A stretch of 64,000 nucleotides of DNA, from assembly GCF_003121585.1 (NCBI RefSeq), contig NZ_QEOO01000018.1, positions 43,395 through 107,394 of the forward strand, given 5' to 3'. The DNA is from Nocardioides speluncae. GTDB lineage: Bacteria; Actinomycetota; Actinomycetes; Propionibacteriales; Nocardioidaceae. The notes beneath the pieces were generated by a model, which did not search any database, was not told where the DNA came from, and was given only the letters and a program-made list of their open reading frames with translations. The translations under genes and the position numbers were made by a program. Numbering within the stretch: the first letter of the stretch is position 1; each line of letters starts with the position of its first letter. Below, in pieces: positions 16,665 through 25,388 of the stretch.

Positions 16665-17843
16665 ATGGCGATTCTCACCCTCCAAAAGCGCGCTCGCTCG
16701 CTCGGCCGGATCCGCATTGGACAGGTCGTCCCGACTCAGTCGGGCAAGACCCGACCCGCCAAGCTCGACCGGTTCCGCCTCACCTCTCCGTCGAAGCCGC
16801 TGCTCGACAAGGCGGCGTCGCTGTACGGCGGCACAGTCCAGGAGTGGACACCCCAAGGCGGCGGCGCCAAGCAGTGGGAGGTGCTCACCGACTCCAAGCG
16901 CATCCCGATCATGGTGCCCCCGCAGCCGGTCTCGCAGTTTCTAGAGACGTGGGCCGGTGGAATCTGCGTCCACCGCTGTGATGGCTACACGGAGATGCTC
17001 AGCGGCGAGACTTGCGATCCCGACGACCCGCGTCACATCGAGGCCCGGCCGACCACCCGCCTGAACGTCGTCCTGCGCGACGTCGAGGGCATCGGCGTGT
17101 GGAGGCTGGAAACCAAGGGCTGGAATGCCGCGATGGAACTGCCCGACGCCGCGGAGTTCCTGGCGCAGGCCGGCGGCTACGTCAACGGCTGGCTGTCCCT
17201 TGAGGAGCGTGTCTCCAAGACGGTGGTCGACGGGAAGCCGCAGACGCGTCGGTTCATGGTGCCGATCATCGAGATCGACGTGACTCCGGCCGAGCTGATG
17301 GCCGGCCGCGGCCGGGTCGCCACACCGGAGCTCGCCGGGCCGGTCCCGCAGACTCCGGCGATCGCGGGTCCGCAAGGGGAAGGCAGACCCGCGATCGCCG
17401 GACCCGACCCGTACGCCCCGTGGTTCGAGCGGCTTGAGGACGCCGCCTCACTCGACGACTGCACCGTGATCTGGGGCGAGATGGTGCAGGCGGTGTTGGT
17501 CGGCCCGAAGGCGACGCCGTCGCCGAGGGCTGATGAGTTCGTTGCGGCGTTCAAGGAGCGCGCGCACCAGATCCAGGCCGCAAAGGCGCCGCAGCCGGAT
17601 GCGGAGGGCGTGTACGAGGCCGACGTCGTCCCCGACTCCACTGCGCCGACCGCGGGCGAGGAGGAAGCGACTGTGGTCTGGACCAAGGTCCTCGAGGCTG
17701 CCGCCGAGCACGGCATGTCGCTCCCGCAGGTGCAGGACGACTTTGTCGCACGGATGGGTGACCTCACCCCCGAGTCGGCGTCTGCCTCGGAGCTCAAGGC
17801 GTACCTGCAGCTGTTGGTTACGGGCGAGGAGCCGGCGGCATGA
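16665..17843 (+). CDS. phiC31 Gp3-like recombination directionality factor family protein
   Basis: 392 residues. The N-terminal half matches my memory of the Gp3-like family: LQKRARSLGRIRIGQVV, KLDRFRLTSPSKPLLDKAA, LYGGTVQEW, IMVPPQPVSQFLETWAGG, CVHRCDG, ARPTTRLNVVLRDVEGIG, VWRLETKGWNAAMELP. The founding member, phiC31 Gp3, switches serine integrase to excision. Since this phage uses a large serine integrase, this is the best candidate for its directionality factor. The C-terminal extension (Ala/Pro-rich linker plus a helical region) makes it longer than phiC31 Gp3 (about 244 residues). The family is widespread in actinophages, so a second early role is possible. Confidence 0.68.
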   Translation: MAILTLQKRARSLGRIRIGQVVPTQSGKTRPAKLDRFRLTSPSKPLLDKAASLYGGTVQEWTPQGGGAKQWEVLTDSKRIPIMVPPQPVSQFLETWAGGICVHRCDGYTEMLSGETCDPDDPRHIEARPTTRLNVVLRDVEGIGVWRLETKGWNAAMELPDAAEFLAQAGGYVNGWLSLEERVSKTVVDGKPQTRRFMVPIIEIDVTPAELMAGRGRVATPELAGPVPQTPAIAGPQGEGRPAIAGPDPYAPWFERLEDAASLDDCTVIWGEMVQAVLVGPKATPSPRADEFVAAFKERAHQIQAAKAPQPDAEGVYEADVVPDSTAPTAGEEEATVVWTKVLEAAAEHGMSLPQVQDDFVARMGDLTPESASASELKAYLQLLVTGEEPAA

Positions 17844-18097
17844 ACGGCCCGGAGCACTACCGGGAAGCCGAGCGGCTCCTAGCCCTGGCAGTCGCCGAAC
17901 TCGACCAGTTCAAGGCCGGCGTACCCCACCCCACGGACGTCTCGCGGGCATGCTCACAGCGCGCGGCCGCGGTCGCTGCGGTCGCCGACGTACATGCGAC
18001 CCTCGCGCTCGCCGCGGCGACGGCGTACCCCGCCGTCAAGGACTACTGCGGCGACGAGAGCAACGACTCCCGCAACTGGGCGGGAGTCACGTCATGA
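17840..18097 (+). CDS. Early phage protein, 85 residues, unknown
   Basis: Helical and Ala-rich (EAERLLALAVAELDQFKAG; AAAVAAVADVHATLALAAAT). It resembles many small actinophage proteins that sit beside a DnaQ-like exonuclease. ATGA overlaps at both ends. Confidence 0.6.
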   Translation: MNGPEHYREAERLLALAVAELDQFKAGVPHPTDVSRACSQRAAAVAAVADVHATLALAAATAYPAVKDYCGDESNDSRNWAGVTS

Positions 18098-18846
18098 CCG
18101 CCTCGAAGTGGCAGGGTATGCGCCTCCTGGGCTTCGACACCGAGACAACCGGCACCGACGTCTACAACGACCGCATCGTCACCGTCGCACTCGTCGACAT
18201 CGCCTACGGCGTACGCCCCACGGTGCGGACCTGGCTGGCCAACCCCGGCATCGACATCCCCGCCGAAGCCACCAACGTCCACGGCATCACCACCGAGCAC
18301 GCCGCCGAGCACGGCGCCCCGCCCGAGATCGTCCTCCACGAAGTCACAGGCCGGCTCGCCCTCGCGCTGCAGCACAACATCCCGATCGTCGCGTTCAACG
18401 CCGCGTTCGACCTGACCTTGTTGGAGCAGGAGAACCAGCGGTACGGCGTACCCACGCTGATGGAGCGGCGCCGTTCGGTGAACGGACAGATCGCGCCGGT
18501 CATCGACCCTCGGGTGTTGGACAAGTACGCGCACCCGTTCCGCAAGGGCGGCCGGACGCTGGTCGATGTGTGCCGCCCCTACGGGGTGGTGCACACCGGG
18601 GCGCACGCCGCTGATGGTGACGCGTTGGCGGCGTGCCGGTTGGTCCCGAAGATCCTGGATCGGCACGCGAGGAAGTTCGTCGGGCAGACCGTGGACGGGT
18701 TGCATCAGTCGCAGATCGGGTGGGCGAAGGCGCAGGCGGACGGGCTGCGGGAGTACTTCGACAAGAACAACAAACCGCACGATGGGGTGGACCCGGGGTG
18801 GCCCCTGTACGTCGGTGTGCGCCGACCGGTCGGCGGTGCGTCGTGA
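18094..18846 (+). CDS. DnaQ-like 3'-5' exonuclease (DEDDh)
   Basis: 250 residues. All catalytic motifs are visible: LLGFDTETTG (Asp and Glu, Exo I), FNAAFDLTLLEQE (Asp, Exo II) and HTGAHAADGDALA (His and Asp, Exo III, DEDDh type). HGIT after the first domain strand is typical of the DnaQ family. It is a stand-alone proofreading or nuclease enzyme; no phage DNA polymerase is encoded here, so it may work with the host polymerase or in recombination. Confidence 0.85.
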   Translation: MTASKWQGMRLLGFDTETTGTDVYNDRIVTVALVDIAYGVRPTVRTWLANPGIDIPAEATNVHGITTEHAAEHGAPPEIVLHEVTGRLALALQHNIPIVAFNAAFDLTLLEQENQRYGVPTLMERRRSVNGQIAPVIDPRVLDKYAHPFRKGGRTLVDVCRPYGVVHTGAHAADGDALAACRLVPKILDRHARKFVGQTVDGLHQSQIGWAKAQADGLREYFDKNNKPHDGVDPGWPLYVGVRRPVGGAS

Positions 18847-19049
18847 GCGTGTGGTCTGACAACGCCTCCGCCTTCGCCACCCACCCCGAGGAAGCGATCG
18901 ACCAGGAGCGCCGCTCCGCGGTCCGCGACGCGCTGGCGCTGATCGGCGAGGGCGACCCGGGCCGCGCCGAGTGGCGCCTCGTGCGGTCGTTCCGGCGGCA
19001 GGCGCGTCTGGCCGGGATCAACGTCGGCGCGCACGAGCGGAGCGCGTGA
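18843..19049 (+). CDS. Small early protein, 68 residues
   Basis: GTG start at 18843 within GTGA. Contains EEAIDQERRSAVRDALALIG, then RAEWRLVRSFRRQARLAGIN, an amphipathic basic helix pair. Unknown function. Confidence 0.55.
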   Translation: MSVWSDNASAFATHPEEAIDQERRSAVRDALALIGEGDPGRAEWRLVRSFRRQARLAGINVGAHERSA

Positions 19050-19441
19050 TGGGGTTCATGGCTCACCACGCGGTCGTGGTGCACATCAGCGGTTACGTCT
19101 ACAGCGACAACTACCCCAGCGGCAGGGCGCCAGCACCTGACATCGCTGCGTTCCGCGAGACCTTGCCTGGTCGCTTCCAGCGGCTGGTGGTCGGCCCGAT
19201 CGTCACGGCGATCAACGGCGACCTGGTTGCCGCGTTCCTCCCGGACGGCAGCAAGGAGGGCTGGCCGGACAGCGACGAGGGCGACGACTACCGGCGGCAG
19301 TTCATCGAGCTGTTCTCGTGGTGCTACGACGACGGGTCGTCGCCGTTCGAGGTCGTGCACCTGAGGTTCGGGGGCGACGAGCCCCAGGACGGCTGGATGG
19401 TCCAGCCGAACGTCGGCCACACGCTCGGAGTCGTGTCATGA
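19049..19441 (+). CDS. Early phage protein, 130 residues, unknown
   Basis: Alpha/beta protein (AHHAVVVHISGYVYSDNYPS; FVGP-type strand VVGPIVTAINGDLVAAFLPD; DYRRQFIELFSWCYDDGSSP). No recognised motif. Starts on the ATG that shares a base with the previous stop. Confidence 0.6.
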   Translation: MGFMAHHAVVVHISGYVYSDNYPSGRAPAPDIAAFRETLPGRFQRLVVGPIVTAINGDLVAAFLPDGSKEGWPDSDEGDDYRRQFIELFSWCYDDGSSPFEVVHLRFGGDEPQDGWMVQPNVGHTLGVVS

Positions 19442-19590
19442 CGGCCCCGGACCGTCCGCAGACGGCGAGCCCAGGGAGGCCGCGGCCGCCGGAGACGTGG
19501 GACCGGCTGGCGAAGATCGTCGAGGCGCGGCCTGATCTGGCTGGTCTCGGGTTGACGGTGCTGACCGAATCGGCTGCGTGGTCGGCATGA
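19438..19590 (+). CDS. 50-residue early protein
   Basis: Pro-rich N-terminus followed by a helix (ETWDRLAKIVEARPDLAGLG). Four-base overlaps with both neighbours support it. Unknown function. Confidence 0.5.
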   Translation: MTAPDRPQTASPGRPRPPETWDRLAKIVEARPDLAGLGLTVLTESAAWSA

Positions 19591-19793
19591 GGTACACCAC
19601 GACCGCCGTCATCGAAGACGCCACCTACATGGCCAAGCACGGCGAGTCCCTCACCCGAGCCGCCCACCGCCTCGACATGACGGCGAAGGCGCTGGAGAAG
19701 CTGCTGGTCCGTCACGGCCAGCACGACGTCGCCCTGGTGCTCCGCAAGAACGACTCCCACCTCCCCGCCACGCAGAAGGTCTACCAGCCATGA
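19587..19793 (+). CDS. Small HTH-like early protein, 68 residues
   Basis: Contains an HTH-like segment: EDATYMAKHGESLTRAAHRL, then DMTAKALEKLLVRHG, as in small phage DNA-binding proteins. ATGA overlaps at both ends. DNA binding is inferred from the pattern only. Confidence 0.55.
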   Translation: MRYTTTAVIEDATYMAKHGESLTRAAHRLDMTAKALEKLLVRHGQHDVALVLRKNDSHLPATQKVYQP

Positions 19794-20839
19794 CCGACCA
19801 CACCAAGATCGAATGGGCAGACGCCACCTGGAACCCCGTCACCGGCTGCGACGAGGTCTCCCCCGGGTGTGACCACTGCTACGCCAAGACGTTCGCCGAG
19901 CGGTTCCGCGGCGTACCGGGCCACTACTTCGAGGACGGCTTCGACGTCCAGCTGCGACCCGACAAGCTCGACCTGCCGCTGCGCTGGACGAAGCCGCGGC
20001 GGGTGTTCGTCAACTCGATGAGCGACCTGTTCCACAAGGACATCCCCGACGAGTACATCGCCCGGGTCTTCGCGGTCATGGCGATCGCGCGCGCACACAC
20101 GTTCCAGGTCTTGACGAAGCGGCACGGCCGGATGCGGTCGCTGCTCAGCAGTCTTCGGTTCTGGATCCAGGTGGAAACGCTCGCGTACCTCATGGCGTGC
20201 GGTGAGGACGACGACGTCGACGGCGGCCGCGCGCTGCAAGTGAGGGAGGCCCAGCGGCTCCCTGACGGGAGCATCCCGCAGGTGTGGCCGCTGCCGAACG
20301 TGTGGCTTGGCGTCTCGGTCGAGGACCAGCAGCGCGCTGACCTCCGGATCCCGGCGCTGCTCGACACCCCGGCCGCGGTCCGGTTCCTCAGCTGTGAGCC
20401 GCTGCTCGGCCGCGTGGACCTGCTGGAGGCCATCAACCAGGAACCGCTTGCGGCGTACCAGTTCCGCCCCGGCGGCATCGACTGGGTGATCGTCGGTGGC
20501 GAGTCTGGCCACGGCGCCCGGCCGATGCACCCCGACTGGGCCCGCTCGCTGCGGGACCAGTGCACGAAAGCCGGCGTCCCGTTCCACTTCAAGCAGCGCG
20601 GCGAGTGGACCTGGATCGAGCCCGACCGGTTCCGGATCCCGACGAAGCCGTACAGCGACCGCGTTGCGGTGATGCACCCGGCCGGGATGACGGCGATGAC
20701 CAAGCGCAACCCGTTCAACCCGTTCGAGCGGGGCCACCCGGACTGGCATACCCGGATCGAGCGGGTCGGGAAGTTGCGCGCTGGCCGTGAGCTCGACGGC
20801 CGCACCTGGGACGAGTTCCCCGAGGCGGTGGCCCGGTGA
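19790..20839 (+). CDS. Phage Gp37/Gp68-family protein (DUF5131, radical-SAM-like cysteines)
   Basis: 349 residues. The signature IEWADATWNPVTGC (7-20) and three cysteines at 20, 27 and 30 (GCDEVSPGCDHCYA) are characteristic of the Gp37/Gp68 family (PF07505). LDLPLRWTKPRRVFVNSMSD and WVIVGGESGHGARPMHPDWA are further family blocks. The cysteine layout resembles a cluster-binding site related to radical-SAM spore photoproduct lyase, but the reaction is unknown. Frequent in phages and mobile islands. Confidence 0.85.
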   Translation: MTDHTKIEWADATWNPVTGCDEVSPGCDHCYAKTFAERFRGVPGHYFEDGFDVQLRPDKLDLPLRWTKPRRVFVNSMSDLFHKDIPDEYIARVFAVMAIARAHTFQVLTKRHGRMRSLLSSLRFWIQVETLAYLMACGEDDDVDGGRALQVREAQRLPDGSIPQVWPLPNVWLGVSVEDQQRADLRIPALLDTPAAVRFLSCEPLLGRVDLLEAINQEPLAAYQFRPGGIDWVIVGGESGHGARPMHPDWARSLRDQCTKAGVPFHFKQRGEWTWIEPDRFRIPTKPYSDRVAVMHPAGMTAMTKRNPFNPFERGHPDWHTRIERVGKLRAGRELDGRTWDEFPEAVAR

Positions 20840-21054
20840 CCAGACACAACGACCCTGGGCTGCTCGCGATCGACGACGAGATCCTCGGCATGCTCCGCGA
20901 CCGGCCCGCGATGACCACGACCGAGATCACGCAGTCGGTGGGCGACTACTACACGCGCGTGTATCCGCGTCTGCGTCGGTTCGAGCGGCGTGGCGAGGTC
21001 ATCGCGTACCGCGGCAGCCACCGTGGCGCCGGCACTCTCTGGAGCCTCGCATGA
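20836..21054 (+). CDS. Small winged-helix protein, 72 residues
   Basis: GTG 20836 in a GTGA overlap. Layout DEILGMLRDRPAMTTTEITQ, then YPRLRRFERRGEVIAYRGSH and a wing-like end (GTLWSLA), which reads as a winged HTH. Possibly an early regulator. Confidence 0.6.
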   Translation: MTRHNDPGLLAIDDEILGMLRDRPAMTTTEITQSVGDYYTRVYPRLRRFERRGEVIAYRGSHRGAGTLWSLA

Positions 21055-21290
21055 GCGCCCCCGCCAAGCCCGCGCGCAGCGACGTCGAGCGGTTCCTCGA
21101 CCACCTCGACTATCTCGAAAAGGTGATCAACGCGGCCGCCGTCCAGGTGCGCCCGGCGTACGCCGAGACCTGCTCCTGCGGCGGGACCGTCGAGATCAGC
21201 CGCGAGATCCCCGCGACCGAGCGCCGCCGGATGTACCGCGAGTTCTACGGCCGCCACCTCCGCTGCACCACCCGGGAGGTGACCCAGTGA
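21051..21290 (+). CDS. 79-residue early protein with a CxC motif
   Basis: Helical N-terminus (DVERFLDHLDYLEKVINAAA) then CSCGGTVEIS and a late Cys (LRCTTRE); it could bind one zinc with His residues (GRHLRC). Four-base overlaps. Unknown function. Confidence 0.55.
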   Translation: MSAPAKPARSDVERFLDHLDYLEKVINAAAVQVRPAYAETCSCGGTVEISREIPATERRRMYREFYGRHLRCTTREVTQ

Positions 21291-21493
21291 GCCCGGCCGA
21301 GCGGGAGCTGTGCCGGCTCCTGGTCCTCGACTTCACCGACTGGGCATGGGGCCCCGGCCTGCCCTACCTCATCGCCGGATCCACGGTCCTCGGCGCGGCG
21401 TACGGCGCCGGGCTCTACCTGTTCTGCCGCCGCTGCGAACGCGGCAACTGGGCCAACACCACCCACCAACCACTCAACGGAGACGACCAGTGA
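21287..21493 (+). CDS. Single-pass membrane protein, 68 residues
   Basis: One helix is predicted (LPYLIAGSTVLGAAYGAGLY), followed by FCRRCERGN. GTGA start. Unknown early membrane function. Confidence 0.55.
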   Translation: MSPAERELCRLLVLDFTDWAWGPGLPYLIAGSTVLGAAYGAGLYLFCRRCERGNWANTTHQPLNGDDQ

Positions 21494-21741
21494 CCACCGA
21501 CGACGCACGCAGACTCTGCGACCCCAGCATCCCCGAACCCCACAGCGACACGGTCAGGCAGGCCGTCGCCCGCTACGACCTCAACGCCAAGGACGCCGAC
21601 TTCTACCTCGACCTCGCCAACCGCCACCAGGACACCAACCTCGGGCACCTCCTGGAGGAACAGGCCGCCAAGGCCTGGCGGCGTGCTGGCGACGCCATCC
21701 TCGACGCCGCCCGCGCCGTCCGCGAGGAGCGCGCATCATGA
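21490..21741 (+). CDS. Early phage protein, 83 residues, helical
   Basis: Acidic helical protein (SDTVRQAVARYDLNAKDADF; EEQAAKAWRRAGDAILDAAR). No family recognised. GTGA/ATGA overlaps on both sides. Confidence 0.55.
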   Translation: MTTDDARRLCDPSIPEPHSDTVRQAVARYDLNAKDADFYLDLANRHQDTNLGHLLEEQAAKAWRRAGDAILDAARAVREERAS

Positions 21742-22139
21742 GCGCCAATGACCCGCTCGACCGGCCCCCGATCCTCGGCAGCGTGCGCGGTGACACCCGC
21801 AAGAAGCTCGCCGCCTTGCCCCTTGGGCACGAGTACCGGGGCGGCAAGTACGGAGGGGACTACTGCCGCGTGCAGCTCGCCCGGTACCCCTGCGGCCGGA
21901 CCGAAGCTGAGCACGCACCCCGTGAGGTGGTCGCACCCGTCAACGCCGACGACACCTTCACCGTCACCCTCACCTCCGCCTGGGGCGACACCTGGACCTG
22001 GATCGGCGTCTCCGCCCACCCCGCGACCGACGTCTACACCAGCCTCGGCACACCCAACGACGTCCACATCGTCACCGCACCCAGCCGCCACAGCGCCGGC
22101 GGACGGCTCCCGGACGAGCAGGAAGAAGAGCCCTCGTGA
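21738..22139 (+). CDS. Early phage protein, 133 residues, unknown
   Basis: Contains CRVQLARYPCGRTEAEH and a beta-rich segment (DDTFTVTLTSAWGDTWTWIG), ending in an acidic tail (PDEQEEEPS). Unknown. Confidence 0.55.
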   Translation: MSANDPLDRPPILGSVRGDTRKKLAALPLGHEYRGGKYGGDYCRVQLARYPCGRTEAEHAPREVVAPVNADDTFTVTLTSAWGDTWTWIGVSAHPATDVYTSLGTPNDVHIVTAPSRHSAGGRLPDEQEEEPS

Positions 22140-22501
22140 GCACTACCCCGACCAGCGCCGAGCACGACCACAGCGGCCCCGACTGGGCCTGCCCCGCCTG
22201 CAAGCCGCTCGCCGACGTGCTACGGCAGCGGATGACCTGGCGGTCGGCCCACTGGGGAAACCTCCACGACGACGCCTACCCCTCGCTCGCCCGGGCCATC
22301 ATCGACGCTGGCTGGGCCCCGCCCGAGCGCGTAGCCGAGGCGCGGGCCGAGGAGCGACGACAGACCCGCTTCGACTGGGCCGACCACATCGAGGTCTGGG
22401 CGATGACCCCGGGGGCCCTGCGGCCGACCGTGGAACTCATGGTCGAGCAGCTGCGCCTCGACTACCAGCCGTTCGCGATCGCACGGGGTGACGACTCGTG
22501 A
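22136..22501 (+). CDS. Early phage protein with an N-terminal CxxC, 121 residues
   Basis: HDHSGPDWACPACKPLADVL suggests a small zinc site (His, His, Cys, Cys). The rest is helical and charged (AEARAEERRQTRFDWADHIE). Unknown role. Confidence 0.55.
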   Translation: MSTTPTSAEHDHSGPDWACPACKPLADVLRQRMTWRSAHWGNLHDDAYPSLARAIIDAGWAPPERVAEARAEERRQTRFDWADHIEVWAMTPGALRPTVELMVEQLRLDYQPFAIARGDDS

Positions 22502-23025
22502 GCGACCTACTCACCAGATCCGCCGCCCGGATCTCGTCGTGCGGCCAGTTCCGCTACAGCCTGCACCGCGACTGGAGGGACGAGTACGAACGCCCGCGGT
22601 GGGTCACGTTCGTGATGCTCAACCCGTCCACCGCCGACGCCGACCAGGACGACCCAACCATCCGGCGCTGCATCGGCTACGCCCGGGCCCTAGGAGGGAC
22701 GGGCCTCGCGGTCGTCAACCTCTACGCCTTCCGGGCCACCTCGCCCGCGGACCTGTGGCGGGCAAAGGACCCGGTCGGGCCGGACAACGACGAGACCCTC
22801 GCGATGTTCCTCGACATGGCCCGCCGGTACGACCACCCGGTCATTGCCGCCTGGGGTGCGAACGCCCGGCTCGACCGCGTCGAGCAGGCCCTGGCACTGC
22901 CTGGCGCCGACCGGCTCACCGCACTCGGTACCACGAAGGCCGGTGCCCCGAAGCACCCGCTGGCCCGCGGCCTCCACCAGATCCCCGACGACGCGCGACC
23001 GGTGCCCTGGAAGGCGGCGTCATGA
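22498..23025 (+). CDS. DUF1643 family protein
   Basis: 175 residues. WVTFVMLNPSTADADQDDPT, then RRCIGYARALG, LAVVNLYAFRAT, and later VIAAWGANARL and ALGTTKAGAPKHPL are the family blocks of DUF1643 (PF07799). The family is common in phages and islands; its function is unknown. GTGA start overlap. Confidence 0.82.
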   Translation: MSDLLTRSAARISSCGQFRYSLHRDWRDEYERPRWVTFVMLNPSTADADQDDPTIRRCIGYARALGGTGLAVVNLYAFRATSPADLWRAKDPVGPDNDETLAMFLDMARRYDHPVIAAWGANARLDRVEQALALPGADRLTALGTTKAGAPKHPLARGLHQIPDDARPVPWKAAS

Positions 23026-23597
23026 GCACCATCCTCGCGATCGACCCCGGCAACACCGAGTCCGCGTACGCCCTCATCGGCCCCGAATGCCGACCGCTCT
23101 ACCACGAGAAGATCCCCAACGACGAGCTGCTGCGGGGACTCCAGCGCGCCGCCATCGGTACCGCCGCCGACCACGTCGCGATCGAGATGATCGCCTCCTA
23201 CGGCATGCCCGTCGGCGCCGACGTCTTCGAGACCTGCGTCTGGATCGGCCGCTTCGCCGAAGCCATCGAACACCGCACCGGCATCGCCCCCGACCTGATC
23301 AAGCGACACCCGGTGAAACTGCACCACTGCCACAGCTCGAAGGCCAAGGACTCCAACATCACCCGCGCCCTGGTCGACCGGTTCGCCCACGGCCAGCCGA
23401 ACTACGGGAAGGGGACCAAAGCCGCGCCCGGCTGGTTCCACGGCTTCAAGGAAGACGTCTGGCAGGCCTACGCCCTCGCGGTGTACGTCGCCGACAACAT
23501 CCCCACCGCCCTCACCACTCCCACCCCTGACCCCGTGCCGGCGGCTGCACCCTCCGCGGCCGCCGGCACGGCACGACCAGACCAGGGGCTGTTCTGA
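23022..23597 (+). CDS. RuvC-like Holliday junction resolvase/RNase-H-fold nuclease
   Basis: 191 residues. ILAIDPGNTESAYALI carries the first catalytic Asp (Asp8), DHVAIEMIASYG the Glu, and FKEDVWQAYALAVYVAD the final acidic helix, as in phage RuvC-like resolvases. A Pro/Ala-rich linker leads to the C-terminal PDQGLF, which resembles a sliding-clamp-binding tail and is shared in form with two later genes. Likely resolves branched replication intermediates before packaging. Confidence 0.78.
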   Translation: MSTILAIDPGNTESAYALIGPECRPLYHEKIPNDELLRGLQRAAIGTAADHVAIEMIASYGMPVGADVFETCVWIGRFAEAIEHRTGIAPDLIKRHPVKLHHCHSSKAKDSNITRALVDRFAHGQPNYGKGTKAAPGWFHGFKEDVWQAYALAVYVADNIPTALTTPTPDPVPAAAPSAAAGTARPDQGLF

Positions 23598-23782
23598 TGA
23601 ACATCGGGGAGGCCAACGCCGTCAACGTCGTACTCGGGTTCGTGCTCGACGACACCGACGACTCAGACGGCCAACTGCAAGGAGCCTGCGAGCTGCTCGC
23701 CGAGAAGGCGAACAAGGCCCTCGGCGCCGGGTTACGGCCCGAGCAGGTCCGCGCTGCGTTCGAGAAGGGCACCAACCCGTGA
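23597..23782 (+). CDS. 61-residue early protein
   Basis: Begins MNIGEANAVNVVLGFVLDDT; the helical remainder includes QGACELLAEKANKALGAGL. Common small actinophage protein type; unknown function. Confidence 0.55.
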   Translation: MNIGEANAVNVVLGFVLDDTDDSDGQLQGACELLAEKANKALGAGLRPEQVRAAFEKGTNP

Positions 23783-24825
23783 GCGCCCGCGCAGTGTGCC
23801 GGTGCGGCTGGTCCGGGACGTACTCGAGCCGAGCCCGGGCCGAGGCGATGGGCGCCAAGCACGTCTGCAAGATGGATGACGGCGTACGCCGGGCCACCCG
23901 CCGGCACCGCTGCGCCCGGTGCGGCCTCGAGGCGGTCTACGAGAACGCCGGCGCCACTGAGGCCCGCTACTGGTTCAACAAGCACTCCTGCCGCAAGCGC
24001 GAGCTCGCGATGCTCCGAGCGGCCGAGGCCGCGCTACGCGAGGCACTGATCGACCGCACGCCGAAGCCGTGCCTGCACAAGGCCGCGAACCACCAGCACA
24101 GCACCCGGGCCTGCTACGTGCTCGACAAGTGTCGGTGCAAGCCGTGTAGCCGGGCCAACTGCGAGGCCGAGACCTGGCGCGAGCGGCAGAAGGCCTACGG
24201 GCGCTACAACAAGTACGTGCCGGCCGGTCCGGTCCGGGAGCACGTCCGCACGCTGGCCGACGCCGGTATGGGGCTCAAGCAGGTCGCCAAGATCTCCGGC
24301 GTGCCAAACGGCACGCTCTGGAAGCTGATGTACGGCAAGCGGCAGCCCGACGGCAGCCAGATCCCGTCGCGCCGCGCTCTGCGGGAGACCGCCGAGAAGC
24401 TGTTCGCGCTCGACCCCGACTGGAACGGCCCGCTGCAGCTGGCTGACGGCGCGGTGCTCAGCGCGAGCGACTCGTCGGCAGCCAGCCGCAAGCTTCAGGC
24501 GCTGATCGCACTCGGCTGGTCGATGTCCCAGATCGGCCGGCGGCTCGGCATGGAGTGGTCCCGCAACGCACACCCGGTCATCAAGGGCGAGCGGTGCATC
24601 ACCGTAGCCACGGCGCGGAAGGCGGACGCGCTGTACGCCGAGCTGTGGGAGACCCCGCCGCCTGAGACCAACCAGCGCGAGCGGATCGCAGCGTCGAGGT
24701 CGCGGAACTACGCCGAGCAGCACGGCTGGGGGCCGCTCATCGTTCCCGAGGTAGACGAGGTCGAGAGCGGCGCCGGCCGCTGGGTTACCCGCCGCGGCGT
24801 GCAGGTGTGGGAGCGCGCCTCATGA
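23779..24825 (+). CDS. HTH DNA-binding protein with N-terminal zinc motifs, 348 residues
   Basis: The N-terminus has CRCGW and HRCARCGLE zinc-type motifs. The middle has the recurring actinophage block YVLDKCRCKPCSRANCEAET, then an HTH (AGMGLKQVAKISGVPNGTLW, KLMYGKR). A second HTH-like segment follows (ALGWSMSQIGRRLGMEWSRN). It is probably a phage transcription factor or origin-binding protein. GTGA start. Confidence 0.7.
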   Translation: MSARAVCRCGWSGTYSSRARAEAMGAKHVCKMDDGVRRATRRHRCARCGLEAVYENAGATEARYWFNKHSCRKRELAMLRAAEAALREALIDRTPKPCLHKAANHQHSTRACYVLDKCRCKPCSRANCEAETWRERQKAYGRYNKYVPAGPVREHVRTLADAGMGLKQVAKISGVPNGTLWKLMYGKRQPDGSQIPSRRALRETAEKLFALDPDWNGPLQLADGAVLSASDSSAASRKLQALIALGWSMSQIGRRLGMEWSRNAHPVIKGERCITVATARKADALYAELWETPPPETNQRERIAASRSRNYAEQHGWGPLIVPEVDEVESGAGRWVTRRGVQVWERAS

Positions 24826-25388
24826 CCGGTCAGCACATCCGCGCCCGCAGACCAACCGCGGCCCCAGGGCCGGTCGTGGTGCACGGGGACACGGCCTGCT
24901 GCCGCTGGTGCCACCAGGAAGAGACCGTCTTCCTGCTGACGAACAACCACGGCTCCGAGTTCGGCATCCACTGGGGGATGTGTATGGCGCAGTCCCTGAC
25001 CCGCAACCACGTCCGCTACTACGTCGAGCAGCTGACGCTCGGGACAACGATCCCCACCGACAAGCGCACCGGCCTTCGGCTCCGGTACGTCGAGTCCCGC
25101 GGTCAGTGGCTGTTCGCAGACGGGACACCCGTAGGCCGCGAGAGCTCCCGGCACGTCGACTATCAAGCCAAGCACCGGCTCGCCCCCGACGCTCGCGAGA
25201 ACGCACGCAGGCACCTCGCCGAGCGGATCGAGGTGGCCGCCGGCTACTGGGCTCCCATGGACGACACCGACTGGCTCGACCACGCCCGCACCGTCTATGC
25301 CGAGTCCGCTCCGCTCGAAGCACCTGAACACCACGCCGTACAGGCGGCCGACCAGGGCGGTCTCTTCGACATCGGAGCCGCATCATGA
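24822..25388 (+). CDS. Early protein with zinc motif and QGGLF clamp-type tail
   Basis: 188 residues. CCRWCHQEETVF and a later Cys/His (IHWGMC) may bind zinc. The C-terminus ends DQGGLFDIGAAS; its QGGLF fits a bacterial sliding-clamp-binding pentapeptide, and the next gene ends in the near-identical EQVSLFEIGAAS. Function unknown; a replication-associated role is inferred from the tail. Confidence 0.6.
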   Translation: MTGQHIRARRPTAAPGPVVVHGDTACCRWCHQEETVFLLTNNHGSEFGIHWGMCMAQSLTRNHVRYYVEQLTLGTTIPTDKRTGLRLRYVESRGQWLFADGTPVGRESSRHVDYQAKHRLAPDARENARRHLAERIEVAAGYWAPMDDTDWLDHARTVYAESAPLEAPEHHAVQAADQGGLFDIGAAS

